Assembly: GCA_002010065.2 (NCBI GenBank)
Contig: MTMD02000014.1
Span: 68,534 to 132,533, forward strand
DNA: 64,000 bases
DNA from: Candidatus Pyrohabitans jungbluthii
GTDB taxonomy: Archaea; Hydrothermarchaeota; Hydrothermarchaeia; Hydrothermarchaeales; BMS3B
Reading direction: 5' to 3'
Shown: piece by piece, positions 15,589 through 23,331 of the stretch
How the letters are laid out: the number at the start of each line of letters is the position of its first letter
Numbering within the stretch: the first letter of the stretch is position 1
Translations under genes and position numbers: made by a program
The notes under the pieces: model-generated
What the model was told of the DNA's origin: nothing
The model's input: the letters and a program-made list of their open reading frames with translations, nothing else
Databases searched by the model: none

Positions 15589-16240
15589 CGCCTCTGCCAC
15601 GCCCTCCGGGGCACACATCGGTGCAAAGGGTGCACTTTCTGAAGCTTCCCCCACGCTCGAAGCGAAGGTTGTACTCGTAGCACCGCCTCGCATCGAAGGT
15701 TTCACCTATAGCGCTGGCTGGACATGCCTCTATGCAAGCGTTGCACTCCAGGCAGAGGTCGGGCACGCTCTGCTCAGAGCCTGAGAGTATGGCGCTCGTG
15801 GCTACGCCAGCGAACCTGGCGCGGGGGCCAAATTCTGGAGTTATCACAAGACCATTTCTGCCAATTGTGCCCACGCCGGCGATAGCTGCTAATCTGCGTA
15901 TGTCAGCGCTCGGCTGCGAGGAGCTTATAACCTCACTCTCGTATCCCATTTTAAGCAGGAGGTTTGAAACCTTATAAGCTACGAGGTCGAGAATCTGGTC
16001 AACAAACTGCTTCGCTCTATTCCAGCCTTCCTGCCTGACGCCAACCAGAAGCTCCTTCTCCTTTATACCCAGACCAAAAACAATTACGCTTCTCGCCCAG
16101 GGAAAACCTGTGAGGGGTGCTGCGTACGCTCCGCAGTAGCACCCGAAGATGTCCATTCCCTCTTCAACGACGATAGCCTTAACCTCATCCTTCAGCGCCC
16201 AGAGGCGCGACTGAAGCAAAGCTCTAGACTCTGCTGCCAC
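15572..16240 (-). CDS. QueG-like 4Fe-4S protein
   Basis: About 222 residues. The C-terminal third has two 4Fe-4S motifs (CLECNACIEACP and CTLCTDVCP); the part before has AGVGTIGRNGLVITPEFGPR, typical of epoxyqueuosine-reductase-related proteins. It is much shorter than QueG and lacks a clear cobalamin-binding region, so a reductase of another corrinoid or an electron carrier is possible. I use the GTG at 16240, one base after the AhpD stop and preceded by GGAGAGGAAG, instead of the track start inside the AhpD gene. Confidence 0.7.
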   Translation of the reverse strand: MAAESRALLQSRLWALKDEVKAIVVEEGMDIFGCYCGAYAAPLTGFPWARSVIVFGLGIKEKELLVGVRQEGWNRAKQFVDQILDLVAYKVSNLLLKMGYESEVISSSQPSADIRRLAAIAGVGTIGRNGLVITPEFGPRARFAGVATSAILSGSEQSVPDLCLECNACIEACPASAIGETFDARRCYEYNLRFERGGSFRKCTLCTDVCPGGRGRGATPGL

Positions 16241-16241
16241 T

Positions 16242-16709
16242 CTACTTCCTCTCCTTTGCGCTTCCTTCAATCTCACACATTCCATAGTCGCAGGCGCACT
16301 CCTCTCCAGCGGCGCTCTCAACTTCCAGGAACTTTCTCAGCCCTACTGCGAGGGATGAAGTTTCTGCCACGTGGCTGGCGATGAGCACAGCATCGAGAAC
16401 CTCCTCCTTGCTAGCGCCATTGGCGAGGGCACGCTTCATGTGGCTGAGAGCGCAGGCATCGCAGCGCAGGGCTACAGCAGAGGCTAAAGCGACTAGCTCC
16501 GCAACCTTTGGCTCAAGGGTGCTGCCTAATATGAGGTTCGAGCTTTTAATAAAATTCGGGATAAAAATCTCAGGCTTGGTGCTCAAAACTCTGGAAACAA
16601 GGGGCACCTCGCCGTACCTCTCCTCTATCATGCTGAGTATCTCCTTCACCGTCGCTTCCTTGTCCTCAAAAAGTAAGCGCACCTTGGAATTGAGGTTGAC
16701 ATGAGCCAT
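16242..16709 (-). CDS. AhpD/carboxymuconolactone decarboxylase-family protein
   Basis: About 155 residues from the ATG at 16709. The motif CDACALSH is the CxxCxxxH redox site of AhpD-like proteins, so the protein probably handles peroxide or thiol redox chemistry. The C-terminus has another CACDYGMC cysteine group, which may bind metal. The next gene (QueG-like) starts directly after the stop. The 324-residue plus-strand frame in the adjoining region is an antisense shadow. Confidence 0.8.
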   Translation of the reverse strand: MAHVNLNSKVRLLFEDKEATVKEILSMIEERYGEVPLVSRVLSTKPEIFIPNFIKSSNLILGSTLEPKVAELVALASAVALRCDACALSHMKRALANGASKEEVLDAVLIASHVAETSSLAVGLRKFLEVESAAGEECACDYGMCEIEGSAKERK

Positions 16710-16730
16710 TGGGATAAAATACAATCTTGG

Positions 16731-16739
16731 TATATTTAA
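16731..16739 (-). promoter_or_regulatory. TATA box for the AhpD-like gene
   Basis: On the minus strand TTAAATATA lies about 22-30 bases before the ATG at 16709. There is no ribosome site, so the message is probably leaderless. Confidence 0.5.
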
Positions 16740-16783
16740 CATTTTTGGTATATTGTCCAATAAAAAATAGAAGAAGTTGGATA

Positions 16784-17215
16784 TTATTCTTTCTTCAACT
16801 CTATGTCATACAGCTTCACAAAGTCCGTCGCAGAGAGTATGCCTACCGGAATGGGGAGGCTGCCCACGGGCTTCTTCTGGGTTATCACCAGGCGGTGGAT
16901 GTTCTTCTCCAGCATCACTTTCGCCGCTTCTTCCAGGTTCGACTCCGGTGCGATGTCTATGGTGTGTGGCGTCATTATGTCCTCTGCGGTAAGGCTGAGA
17001 ATCTCCTCCTTAGTCTTGCCGGTGAAGTTCTTCAGGATGTCGACGCTGGAGATAACCCCCATGGTCTCACTCTGGTTGTTCACAACCACGACGGCGGTTA
17101 CATCGTTCTCCACCATAGCATCGAGAACCTCTTTCACACCAGCTGTGAAGTTCACTGTGACTACGCCCCGTGTCATTACATCTCTCACAGCAAACTTACT
17201 GAGAAGGTCTCCCAC
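16784..17215 (-). CDS. two-CBS-domain protein
   Basis: 143 residues made of two CBS modules: VRDVMTRGVVTVNF to GVISSVDILKNF, and AEDIMTPHTIDIAP to GILSATDFVKLYD. Paired CBS domains form a sensor for adenosyl ligands such as AMP, ATP or SAM. The gene starts 14 bases after the methyltransferase upstream, so it is in the same transcript and may sense SAM or adenylate charge for that enzyme; this is inference. Confidence 0.9.
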   Translation of the reverse strand: MGDLLSKFAVRDVMTRGVVTVNFTAGVKEVLDAMVENDVTAVVVVNNQSETMGVISSVDILKNFTGKTKEEILSLTAEDIMTPHTIDIAPESNLEEAAKVMLEKNIHRLVITQKKPVGSLPIPVGILSATDFVKLYDIELKKE

Positions 17216-17229
17216 TATTCAGCCCCCTA

Positions 17230-18246
17230 CTACCTGACTGCACCGATAAAGGCCTTTATGTTATCTAGGGGCACCGTGGGCGGGATATCGCAACCGGGGC
17301 AGAGCACGTATCCACCGCCCTCAGCGGCGGCGGAGATGCATTCCTGCGCTGCCTTCTTCACATCCTCGGGTGTGCCCTCGGTGAGCACAGCTACGGGGTT
17401 AACGTTGCCAGCGATGCATATTTTGCCGGATAACTCTCTCTTGGCTGTGGCAAGGTCAACCTTGTGGTCTAAGCTGAAGCAGCCTGCTTTGCTCTCTGCT
17501 ATTTCATGGAGCTTGTCGCTGGTGTTGCCGCAGATGTGCAGGAATGTGCGCGCGCCCATCTTCTCAATCTCTTGCACAAGCTCCTTGAGCGCTGGCAGAG
17601 CGTATTCCACAAACTGCTTCTTTGATATTAAATCACCGCTCGCCGTGGGGTCAGCGATGCTCACAGCCTCCATGCCCACGTCCCTTATAAGCGGCTCATA
17701 GAAGGCAAGGATAAGCTCCTTTGCGAAGTCAACCACCTGCTTGACAAACTCCTTGTTTTTGTAGGTGTCGCGCATCAGCCTCTCCACACCACGAAGGTTA
17801 GCTGCCTTTGTGAAGGGTCCCCACGCGGTAGTGCCCACGAGGTACTTATCGCCTATGCGCTCGTACACAATCTCAGAGGCACGCCAGACTGTGCGTATCG
17901 CCTCGCTCTCGGAAATCTTCTCTACATCCAGCGCTTCTAGGTCTTCGGGCGAGTCTATTATTGGTGCTTCTAGGTCGGGTGCACCTACGCGGCGAACCTT
18001 TATCTTTCCTCCAATCGCCGCCGCCAGGAAGTTGTTGTAGCCGGAGCCAGGGAAGACCATATCCGACTGGATTAACTCGGCGGTCTTTATTATGGTCTCC
18101 GCGTACTCCTCTGGCTTGCCTATAAAATCCATGAAGGTCTTTCCCGCATTCTTTATAGTCCACATCCCCCCGCCGTAAATTACGGCGGGCACCCTCTCGG
18201 GCGTGCCCAACTCAAAAGCTTCGAGAAGTATATCCTTCGGCTGCAT
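17230..18246 (-). CDS. UroD/MtaA-type corrinoid methyltransferase (copy 1)
   Basis: 338 residues of the uroporphyrinogen decarboxylase superfamily. It has the zinc motif HxC (FLHICGNTSD) and the later cysteine (CPGCDIPP), which together form the H-x-C-xn-C thiol-activating site of MtaA/MtbA methylcobamide:coenzyme M methyltransferases, so it is a methyltransferase and not a heme enzyme. The partner corrinoid is not adjacent; the nearest is at 27.6 kb. A CBS protein follows. GAGGTGGTAGGAC precedes the ATG, and a TATA box next to an inverted repeat lies further up. Confidence 0.85.
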   Translation of the reverse strand: MQPKDILLEAFELGTPERVPAVIYGGGMWTIKNAGKTFMDFIGKPEEYAETIIKTAELIQSDMVFPGSGYNNFLAAAIGGKIKVRRVGAPDLEAPIIDSPEDLEALDVEKISESEAIRTVWRASEIVYERIGDKYLVGTTAWGPFTKAANLRGVERLMRDTYKNKEFVKQVVDFAKELILAFYEPLIRDVGMEAVSIADPTASGDLISKKQFVEYALPALKELVQEIEKMGARTFLHICGNTSDKLHEIAESKAGCFSLDHKVDLATAKRELSGKICIAGNVNPVAVLTEGTPEDVKKAAQECISAAAEGGGYVLCPGCDIPPTVPLDNIKAFIGAVR

Positions 18247-18298
18247 GTCCTACCACCTCAGTTTAAGTATAATTGTTGTACCAGACGTATATAAATTT

Positions 18299-18314
18299 AT
18301 CCTAGTGTTAGGAT
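18299..18314. promoter_or_regulatory. inverted repeat between divergent genes, likely operator
   Basis: ATCCTA-GTGT-TAGGAT, a perfect 6-base-arm dyad. It abuts the TTTATATAC TATA box of the minus-strand methyltransferase, where a bound protein would block TFB/TBP. The same 180-base gap holds a second imperfect dyad near 18376-18400 (TATGGGGATA...TATCCATA) closer to the plus-strand gene. The binding protein is unknown. Confidence 0.45.
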
Positions 18315-18427
18315 TTTTTTCAAATCTATGGATATAAATATGGACTGTTTTTAGATTAATTAGTAAAATTTAAATATGGGGATAAGCAAATATCCATACC
18401 GGAGGTGACTCCAGGAGGTAGCATTGG

Positions 18428-18844
18428 ATGGCAAATGAGTGTGAGGAATATGTAAAGGAGAAGATGAAGATAGTACCCAGGTTTTTGAAGCCAATCTGCC
18501 AGGTGCACCCCGAGGCTGCGAAGCGCTTCGCAGACTTCTATGAAACGATTTTCGGCGATGGCGCGCTGGACAGGAAGACAAAAGAGCTTATTTTTACTGC
18601 GATAGGCGTTGCCACGGCTTCACCTCGCTGCATAGTCCACGTTATCCCTGCGATTGAGGCTGGGGCAACAGACGAGGAGATTCTCGAGGCTGTGGCGGTG
18701 GGCTTCGTAGGTGCAGGATTCTATCCAAATAACCCCGGTATCCCCTACTGTTTCGAGTATGCCGCCAAGGTGCTCGAAATAGCGCAGAAGTACAGAAAGG
18801 GCGAGGACTGGGAGTACCTCAAGCCTCCAGAGTTCAGGGGCTAA
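18428..18844 (+). CDS. carboxymuconolactone decarboxylase-family protein, single Cys
   Basis: 138 residues with the AhpD/CMD helix pattern (DRKTKELIFTAIGVA, AIEAGATDEEILEAVAVG). The usual CxxC is reduced to SPRCIVHV, with one cysteine and the histidine. So it may not act as a disulfide reductase. A strong AGGAGGTAG ribosome site lies a few bases before the ATG. Divergent from the MtaA-type gene, and its end is convergent with the HdrD-like operon. Confidence 0.8.
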   Translation: MANECEEYVKEKMKIVPRFLKPICQVHPEAAKRFADFYETIFGDGALDRKTKELIFTAIGVATASPRCIVHVIPAIEAGATDEEILEAVAVGFVGAGFYPNNPGIPYCFEYAAKVLEIAQKYRKGEDWEYLKPPEFRG

Positions 18845-18849
18845 GCCCC

Positions 18850-19098
18850 TTATCTTTTCTTTTCCGGCAGCGTGTATTTTCCCTTTTTGAGATACTTTCT
18901 TACCACGTAGGGCATGTACCTGCACTCCCCACAGTGCTCGCCGAAGTCGTTTTCTCCAGGGCAGAGCTCACCTCCCATGTAGTTCAGCGTTACCTCTCCT
19001 TCGTGCACCTCCACCTTCTCCATGGGGTCGAGGAAGAAAGATTTGATAACCTCAAGGTCTTCTTCGCTCACCTCTAATAGTTTAACTCTGCACAGCAT
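18850..19098 (-). CDS. small cysteine-rich protein next to HdrD-like gene
   Basis: 82 residues from the ATG at 19098, which has GGAGGCGTGAG before it; the track start is inside the upstream gene. Cysteines occur as LCPGENDFGEHCGECRYM, suggesting a metal or Fe-S site, and the C-terminus is basic. I do not recognise a family. It starts 11 bases after the HdrD-like stop and is probably cotranslated, so it may be a small partner or electron carrier of that protein. Confidence 0.6.
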   Translation of the reverse strand: MLCRVKLLEVSEEDLEVIKSFFLDPMEKVEVHEGEVTLNYMGGELCPGENDFGEHCGECRYMPYVVRKYLKKGKYTLPEKKR

Positions 19099-19109
19099 AC
19101 TCACGCCTC

Positions 19110-20363
19110 CTAAAGAAAGCTTACCGCGTACTGGAGCACGTCGTTGCACTTAACGCCGCTCTTAAACGCGCGCCATTCTTTGCCGTAGGGCTCTGGAAGG
19201 CGCCTCGCCACGTACATCGCATAGCACGCGGGACAGTTCATGAGCAGCGTCTCAGCACCAGTGCGCTCTGCATCGCGTAAAAAGAGCTTGCCTATCTCCA
19301 GGGCAACCTCCGGCCTTGCTCCGCGTATTCCCCCGCCAGCGCCGCAGCACTTTGTCAGCCTTCCGTGGCGCTCAAGCTCGACCAGCTCCACCCCGGGCAG
19401 GTGTTGTATTACTGTGCGAGGCTCCTCGTATATGCGGGGTCCGCGAAAGCCTCGTGTAAGCTGACAGGGGTCGTGGTAGGTAACCTTTTCTTTTCTTTCT
19501 TTTGTAAACTTGAGCCTGCCATCCTCAACAGCTTCGGCTATTATCTGGGTAATGTGGAGCACCTCAAAGGGAAGCTTCCCTGCATAGCCTCGCCACACTT
19601 CGCGAATCTGCTGAAGGCAGCATGGGCAGCTCACTGCAAGCGTGGCTATGCCCTTCTCCTCGAGCTTGGCGATATTGTTCTCCACCAGCTCTTCCTGAAG
19701 CTCCCACATGCCAGCGACGGCGAGGGGCCAGCCGCAGCACCAGGCTTGAGAAGCTTCCAGAAGTGTGAATTCTATGCCTGCCGCATTGAGCAGGCGAACC
19801 GCTGCCTCTGCCATCGCAGGCGCATCCCAGGCGACGCCACACCCCTCGAAGTAGCAGAGCTCTGCGCTCTCGGCCACCTTCACCTCTGGCGGTAGCCAGA
19901 TTTTGTAGCGCAGCTCGAGAGGTGAGGGAAATATGCTGTGGTGCTTCCTTGCGTTTTCCAGCAGCTTGGGCAGCGTGCCTGGCGCGGAGTAGCCCATGCC
20001 CACAAGCTCTTTTCGCATAGCCCACCAGAGCTTCTGCGTGTCGATGCCCACCTCGCAGGTTTCGCCGCAGGCGCCGCAGGTGGTGCAGGCGTAGAGTGCG
20101 TCGAGGAAGCGGATAACCTCCTCCTCCGCAGGCTTTTTTGCTCCCAGAAGCTTCGCCCTTAAGCCGTGCACCGCCTCAATGAAGCCCTTATACTCGGCTA
20201 TCTTCGCGGGCGGCGAGATGTCGCGATTCTGCGTTGTCTCCTGAACAACGCACGCGTCGAAGCAAGCGCCGCAGCGCACACACGCTTCAAGCTCCAGCAT
20301 CTGCTTCCGGGTAAGCTGGGTGAGAAAATCTTTCTTAGGCAAAGCCCGTGCTTTCTCCAGCAT
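19110..20363 (-). CDS. HdrD-like protein (two 4Fe-4S plus two CCG domains)
   Basis: 417 residues. The N-terminal ferredoxin part has CVRCGACFDACV and CTTCGACGETCEV. Two cysteine-rich CCG domains follow (CYFEGCG, WCCGWPL, CPCC and HDPCQLTRG, KCCGAGGG, CPAC), the site where heterodisulfide reductase cleaves CoM-S-S-CoB at a special Fe-S cluster. The length fits HdrD; GlpC/LutA-like oxidoreductases share the fold. A likely b-type cytochrome partner (HdrE/NarI-like) is at 31.2 kb, so substrate and partner are inferred. Confidence 0.8.
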   Translation of the reverse strand: MLEKARALPKKDFLTQLTRKQMLELEACVRCGACFDACVVQETTQNRDISPPAKIAEYKGFIEAVHGLRAKLLGAKKPAEEEVIRFLDALYACTTCGACGETCEVGIDTQKLWWAMRKELVGMGYSAPGTLPKLLENARKHHSIFPSPLELRYKIWLPPEVKVAESAELCYFEGCGVAWDAPAMAEAAVRLLNAAGIEFTLLEASQAWCCGWPLAVAGMWELQEELVENNIAKLEEKGIATLAVSCPCCLQQIREVWRGYAGKLPFEVLHITQIIAEAVEDGRLKFTKERKEKVTYHDPCQLTRGFRGPRIYEEPRTVIQHLPGVELVELERHGRLTKCCGAGGGIRGARPEVALEIGKLFLRDAERTGAETLLMNCPACYAMYVARRLPEPYGKEWRAFKSGVKCNDVLQYAVSFL

Positions 20364-20522
20364 GGTATAATTTATACGGTTGTGATATAAAAAGATAAAC
20401 CGTGGTATTTATAAAGGGAAAACTAAACTGGGCTCCCTGGAAATCGAAGTTGTGGAATTTTCAGAAACAGAGAAGGTGGAATACTGGGAATGTGAAAAAT
20501 GCTTCGCTGGAGATTAAAAGCT

Positions 20523-20762
20523 TTAATTGAGCTTTTTAATCAGGTAGATAATCCTCTCTCCTTCGTCTCTCACCTCCAGCAGCTCATTTCCTGTTCTCTT
20601 CACGCACGCTGGGATGTCTGTTTTCGAGGCTTTATCTGTGGCTATTACCATCAGCACCTCTCCTGGGCGCATTTTCTTCAGCGCATTTCTTGCTTTAAGT
20701 ACAGGCTGCGGGCACACAGCGCCGCTAACATCCAGCACCACATCCGCCTTTACTTCAGCCAT
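20523..20762 (-). CDS. TusA-like sulfur carrier
   Basis: 79 residues from the ATG at 20762. The start VVLDVSGAVCPQPVLKARNAL contains the TusA CPxP motif whose cysteine carries persulfide sulfur. It lies 4 bases after the DsrE-like gene. Together they form a sulfur relay pair; targets could be tRNA thiolation, Fe-S or molybdopterin sulfur, or persulfide disposal. No tus or dsr reductase genes are in the window. Confidence 0.85.
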   Translation of the reverse strand: MAEVKADVVLDVSGAVCPQPVLKARNALKKMRPGEVLMVIATDKASKTDIPACVKRTGNELLEVRDEGERIIYLIKKLN

Positions 20763-20766
20763 AACA

Positions 20767-21135
20767 TCACCCCAGTGAGATAACATTATTTGCCTCAAGT
20801 GCCAGGTCTATGAGCGTCGCCGCCCCAGAAACCTTCGCTTCGTCGATAAGGTCTTCCTCCTTGATTCCCTTCACCTTCATTGTCTGCTCGCACACCAGTA
20901 TCTCTACGCCGGCTTCGATGGCTTCCTCTAGGCGCTGCTTTATCGTTGGTACGCCCGGCTTTGCCTCCTCTTTATCCAGGGCGCCCTTGACCATTATCTC
21001 AGCGCCCTCCTGAACGCAGAAGAGTATGGTCTCAACGTCCATTGCAGCGCTTATAGAAGCGAACATGAGCGTTGCGCGGGTAACGCCGGGTGAGTTGAAG
21101 CCCGTGGTTAAGACGAAGACCAGCTTGTCTCCCAT
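20767..21135 (-). CDS. DsrE-like sulfurtransferase subunit
   Basis: 122 residues from the ATG at 21135. The Rossmann-like DsrE fold is shown by KLVFVLTTGFNSPGVTRATL and a central cysteine in ILVCEQTMKVKGI, where family members hold a persulfide. It sits between the OsmC-like and TusA-like genes in the same operon, suggesting sulfur transfer to or from TusA. Confidence 0.8.
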   Translation of the reverse strand: MGDKLVFVLTTGFNSPGVTRATLMFASISAAMDVETILFCVQEGAEIMVKGALDKEEAKPGVPTIKQRLEEAIEAGVEILVCEQTMKVKGIKEEDLIDEAKVSGAATLIDLALEANNVISLG

Positions 21136-21167
21136 TGAAACCACCTGCAAAAAAGTAAAAAGGGGGT

Positions 21168-21701
21168 TTATACTGTGCGCCTGCTTTCCAGCGTTACCTC
21201 CACGTTGACAGGGTTGCGCAAGGTACTACCCACAGGCGAGGTTTTCACAACGTCTTCGTGAAGCTTCTGAAGCTCTTCCTTGCTCACAGGCGTCTTGGTC
21301 TTGAGGAACACCCTGGCGCGGACGTTGGTAAACCCTGGCCACACCTTCTCAGGCGGCTCAAGGGCAAGGAAGCCTGGAAGATCTATATCACCCTCAACTT
21401 CAACCTCAACCTTCGCAAGCTCTATTCCGCGAACAGCGGCGTTCATAACGTAGCCCACAATTAGGCAGGCGCCGAAGGCACCGAGAACGAACTCCACCAT
21501 GTTGGGCGCAGTGTTTGTGCCTCCTAGGTCAAGGGGCTCGTCCATTCTTATGGTGAAGTCCCTTATTCTCACCTCTTCCTTGAAGCCTCCCTTCCACTTG
21601 GCGCTGGCGCGCCACAGAGTCTTTCCGAGCTCAGGGTTTGCCTTTACTGTCTCCACCACCTTCTGGAGGTACTCCACATCCAGGCCGTTCACAACTTTCA
21701 T
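21168..21701 (-). CDS. OsmC-family protein
   Basis: 177 residues from the ATG at 21701, preceded by GAGGTGTTGAG. The OsmC core is shown by TNTAPNMVEFVLGAFGACLIVGY, containing one conserved cysteine, and a C-terminal TSPVGSTLRNPVNVEV where the second redox cysteine is absent. OsmC proteins act on organic peroxides or thiols; without the second cysteine this one may instead bind or transfer sulfur, in keeping with its DsrE and TusA neighbours. Confidence 0.8.
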   Translation of the reverse strand: MKVVNGLDVEYLQKVVETVKANPELGKTLWRASAKWKGGFKEEVRIRDFTIRMDEPLDLGGTNTAPNMVEFVLGAFGACLIVGYVMNAAVRGIELAKVEVEVEGDIDLPGFLALEPPEKVWPGFTNVRARVFLKTKTPVSKEELQKLHEDVVKTSPVGSTLRNPVNVEVTLESRRTV

Positions 21702-21774
21702 TCTCAACACCTCAGGTAAAAATGCGCTAACCAGATATGATAAAAAAAGTGGCAGAAAAAGGGTCAAAACATGG

Positions 21775-23331
21775 TTAGAATATAAGCCGCTTTCCCTTCT
21801 CACTCACGCTGAGGAACTTGTTCCTCCCCGCTCTTTCCTCCACAAGCAAACCTTTGCCAAGCAGGATTTTCACTCTCTTCCGTGCTGTGGTGCGGGTAAC
21901 GCCCAGCTTCCTGGTTACGTCCTTGTACGAGGGCTTTACTCCTTTAAGGTTTTGCTCATGAACAAAGCTAAGAAGGGCGTAAAGTTCTTCGGTGAGCTCC
22001 GCCTCCCCTTTAACTCCAACAGCCCTGGTCTCCTTCTCCAATAGGTTTGCCTCCCTCTCATCCAGCGTCGCAGGATCCACGGAAATCAGGATCACCGCCC
22101 TGCTCAGGTATGCTAAGTCACGAAGCTTCTGAAGCAGAGCAAGCGCCGAGCGGAAGCCCCATAGGGTTATCAGGTAATCAAACCTATCTACCAAGACGAC
22201 GCTTGTCCTTGTCACAAACTCCCGAATTCTGGTTTCTACAACCTCAGGCTCGGGCTTAATTGTGTCCTCTCCTTCGCCATACTCGCTGAGCCAGTAGCAG
22301 GCAACGCCTTCGCCAAAAATTCGCCTTGCCTCTGCCACTGGTAGCCTGGAAAGCACCATCCCCTTAAAGCCGCAGTTAATCATATCCCTGAGGATGCTCC
22401 TGCTCCTCTCATAGTTTTTCTCCTTCACAAGGTAGAGATTGCCCCTCTTTATGTCGTAGGAGAGCATCCTCTCCATCAGCTTCTCCTGCTCCCTCTTCAT
22501 ATCGGTTATATCCACGAGCACATAGAGGGTGCCTCCCGCACCGCGAAGCGGAGAGGCGCTGACAAGCAGGTGCACCTCTTTCCCCGACTTTTTCTTGAAG
22601 TTTATCTCATACCTGTCCTGGGAGTGTCTCTCCAGCCCCGGAAGCACGAAATCGGCGCGCTTTCCAACAACCTCATCCCTTTTGTAACCAGTAAGCCTTT
22701 CAAACACAGGATTAACAAAGGTTATAAAGCCCTCTGCATCCACTATCACAACGCCTTCTTCCATAGATTGAATTATGTTCTCGTTGAACCTCTTGAGTTC
22801 CTCCATTTTTTTGAAGAGTCTTGAGTTTCTAATAGCTATAGCAGCATGACTGGCGAAAATCGTGAGCAGCTTTAAATCTTTGTCTGTAAAACCACCTCCA
22901 CCAGCCTTGCCGAAGGCAGCAAGCCCGCCGATTATCTTTCCCTTAAAAACAAGCGGCACAACTATGGCTTCGTTTACATTCAGCTTTTTCACCAGCTCCC
23001 TGTTAATCCTGTTGTCGCTCCACAGCGAATTGGTTAGTATCGGCTTGCGATGCTTCACAACCCAGGCGCAAAGCCCGCCTTCGCTCATCGGCAGACTCAT
23101 ACCCTTCAGCAGATCTCTGTTCTTCCCCGCCGCCTCCTCGTAGGTTATGGTTGAGCGGTCCTCGCTGATAACTGGAATTGCCACGGTCTCGGCATTGATG
23201 AGCATCCTCGCCTTCTCTGTTATAAGCCGGAAAACCTCCCGCGTATCCAACTCACTCAAAATAGCCATGCACACTTCCTGAAGGGCGACAAGCTCGAGGT
23301 CACCCTCCACTCTATCAATCATCTGAATCAT
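21775..23331 (-). CDS. GAF-PAS-DUF835 sensor with C-terminal winged helix
   Basis: 518 residues: GAF domain (about 15-175, with LCAWVVKHRKPILTN), PAS domain (about 185-290, GVVIVDAEGFITFVNPVFERLTGY), DUF835 (about 295-435) and a winged helix (about 450-518, YKDVTRKLGVTRTTARKRVK). So it is a one-piece intracellular signal sensor and DNA-binding regulator. There is no histidine kinase part. Its start overlaps the stop of the MtaA-type gene by 4 bases. It likely controls the methyltransferase and sulfur genes of this operon; the ligand is unknown. Confidence 0.85.
   Translation of the reverse strand: MIQMIDRVEGDLELVALQEVCMAILSELDTREVFRLITEKARMLINAETVAIPVISEDRSTITYEEAAGKNRDLLKGMSLPMSEGGLCAWVVKHRKPILTNSLWSDNRINRELVKKLNVNEAIVVPLVFKGKIIGGLAAFGKAGGGGFTDKDLKLLTIFASHAAIAIRNSRLFKKMEELKRFNENIIQSMEEGVVIVDAEGFITFVNPVFERLTGYKRDEVVGKRADFVLPGLERHSQDRYEINFKKKSGKEVHLLVSASPLRGAGGTLYVLVDITDMKREQEKLMERMLSYDIKRGNLYLVKEKNYERSRSILRDMINCGFKGMVLSRLPVAEARRIFGEGVACYWLSEYGEGEDTIKPEPEVVETRIREFVTRTSVVLVDRFDYLITLWGFRSALALLQKLRDLAYLSRAVILISVDPATLDEREANLLEKETRAVGVKGEAELTEELYALLSFVHEQNLKGVKPSYKDVTRKLGVTRTTARKRVKILLGKGLLVEERAGRNKFLSVSEKGKRLIF

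Noticed and set aside
16727-17701. 324-residue plus-strand ORF
   Set aside because: It is antisense to the CBS gene and the MtaA-type gene, both with clear motifs; the translated protein has no family features.
21499-22044. 181-residue plus-strand ORF
   Set aside because: Antisense to OsmC and the GAF-PAS regulator; no motif.
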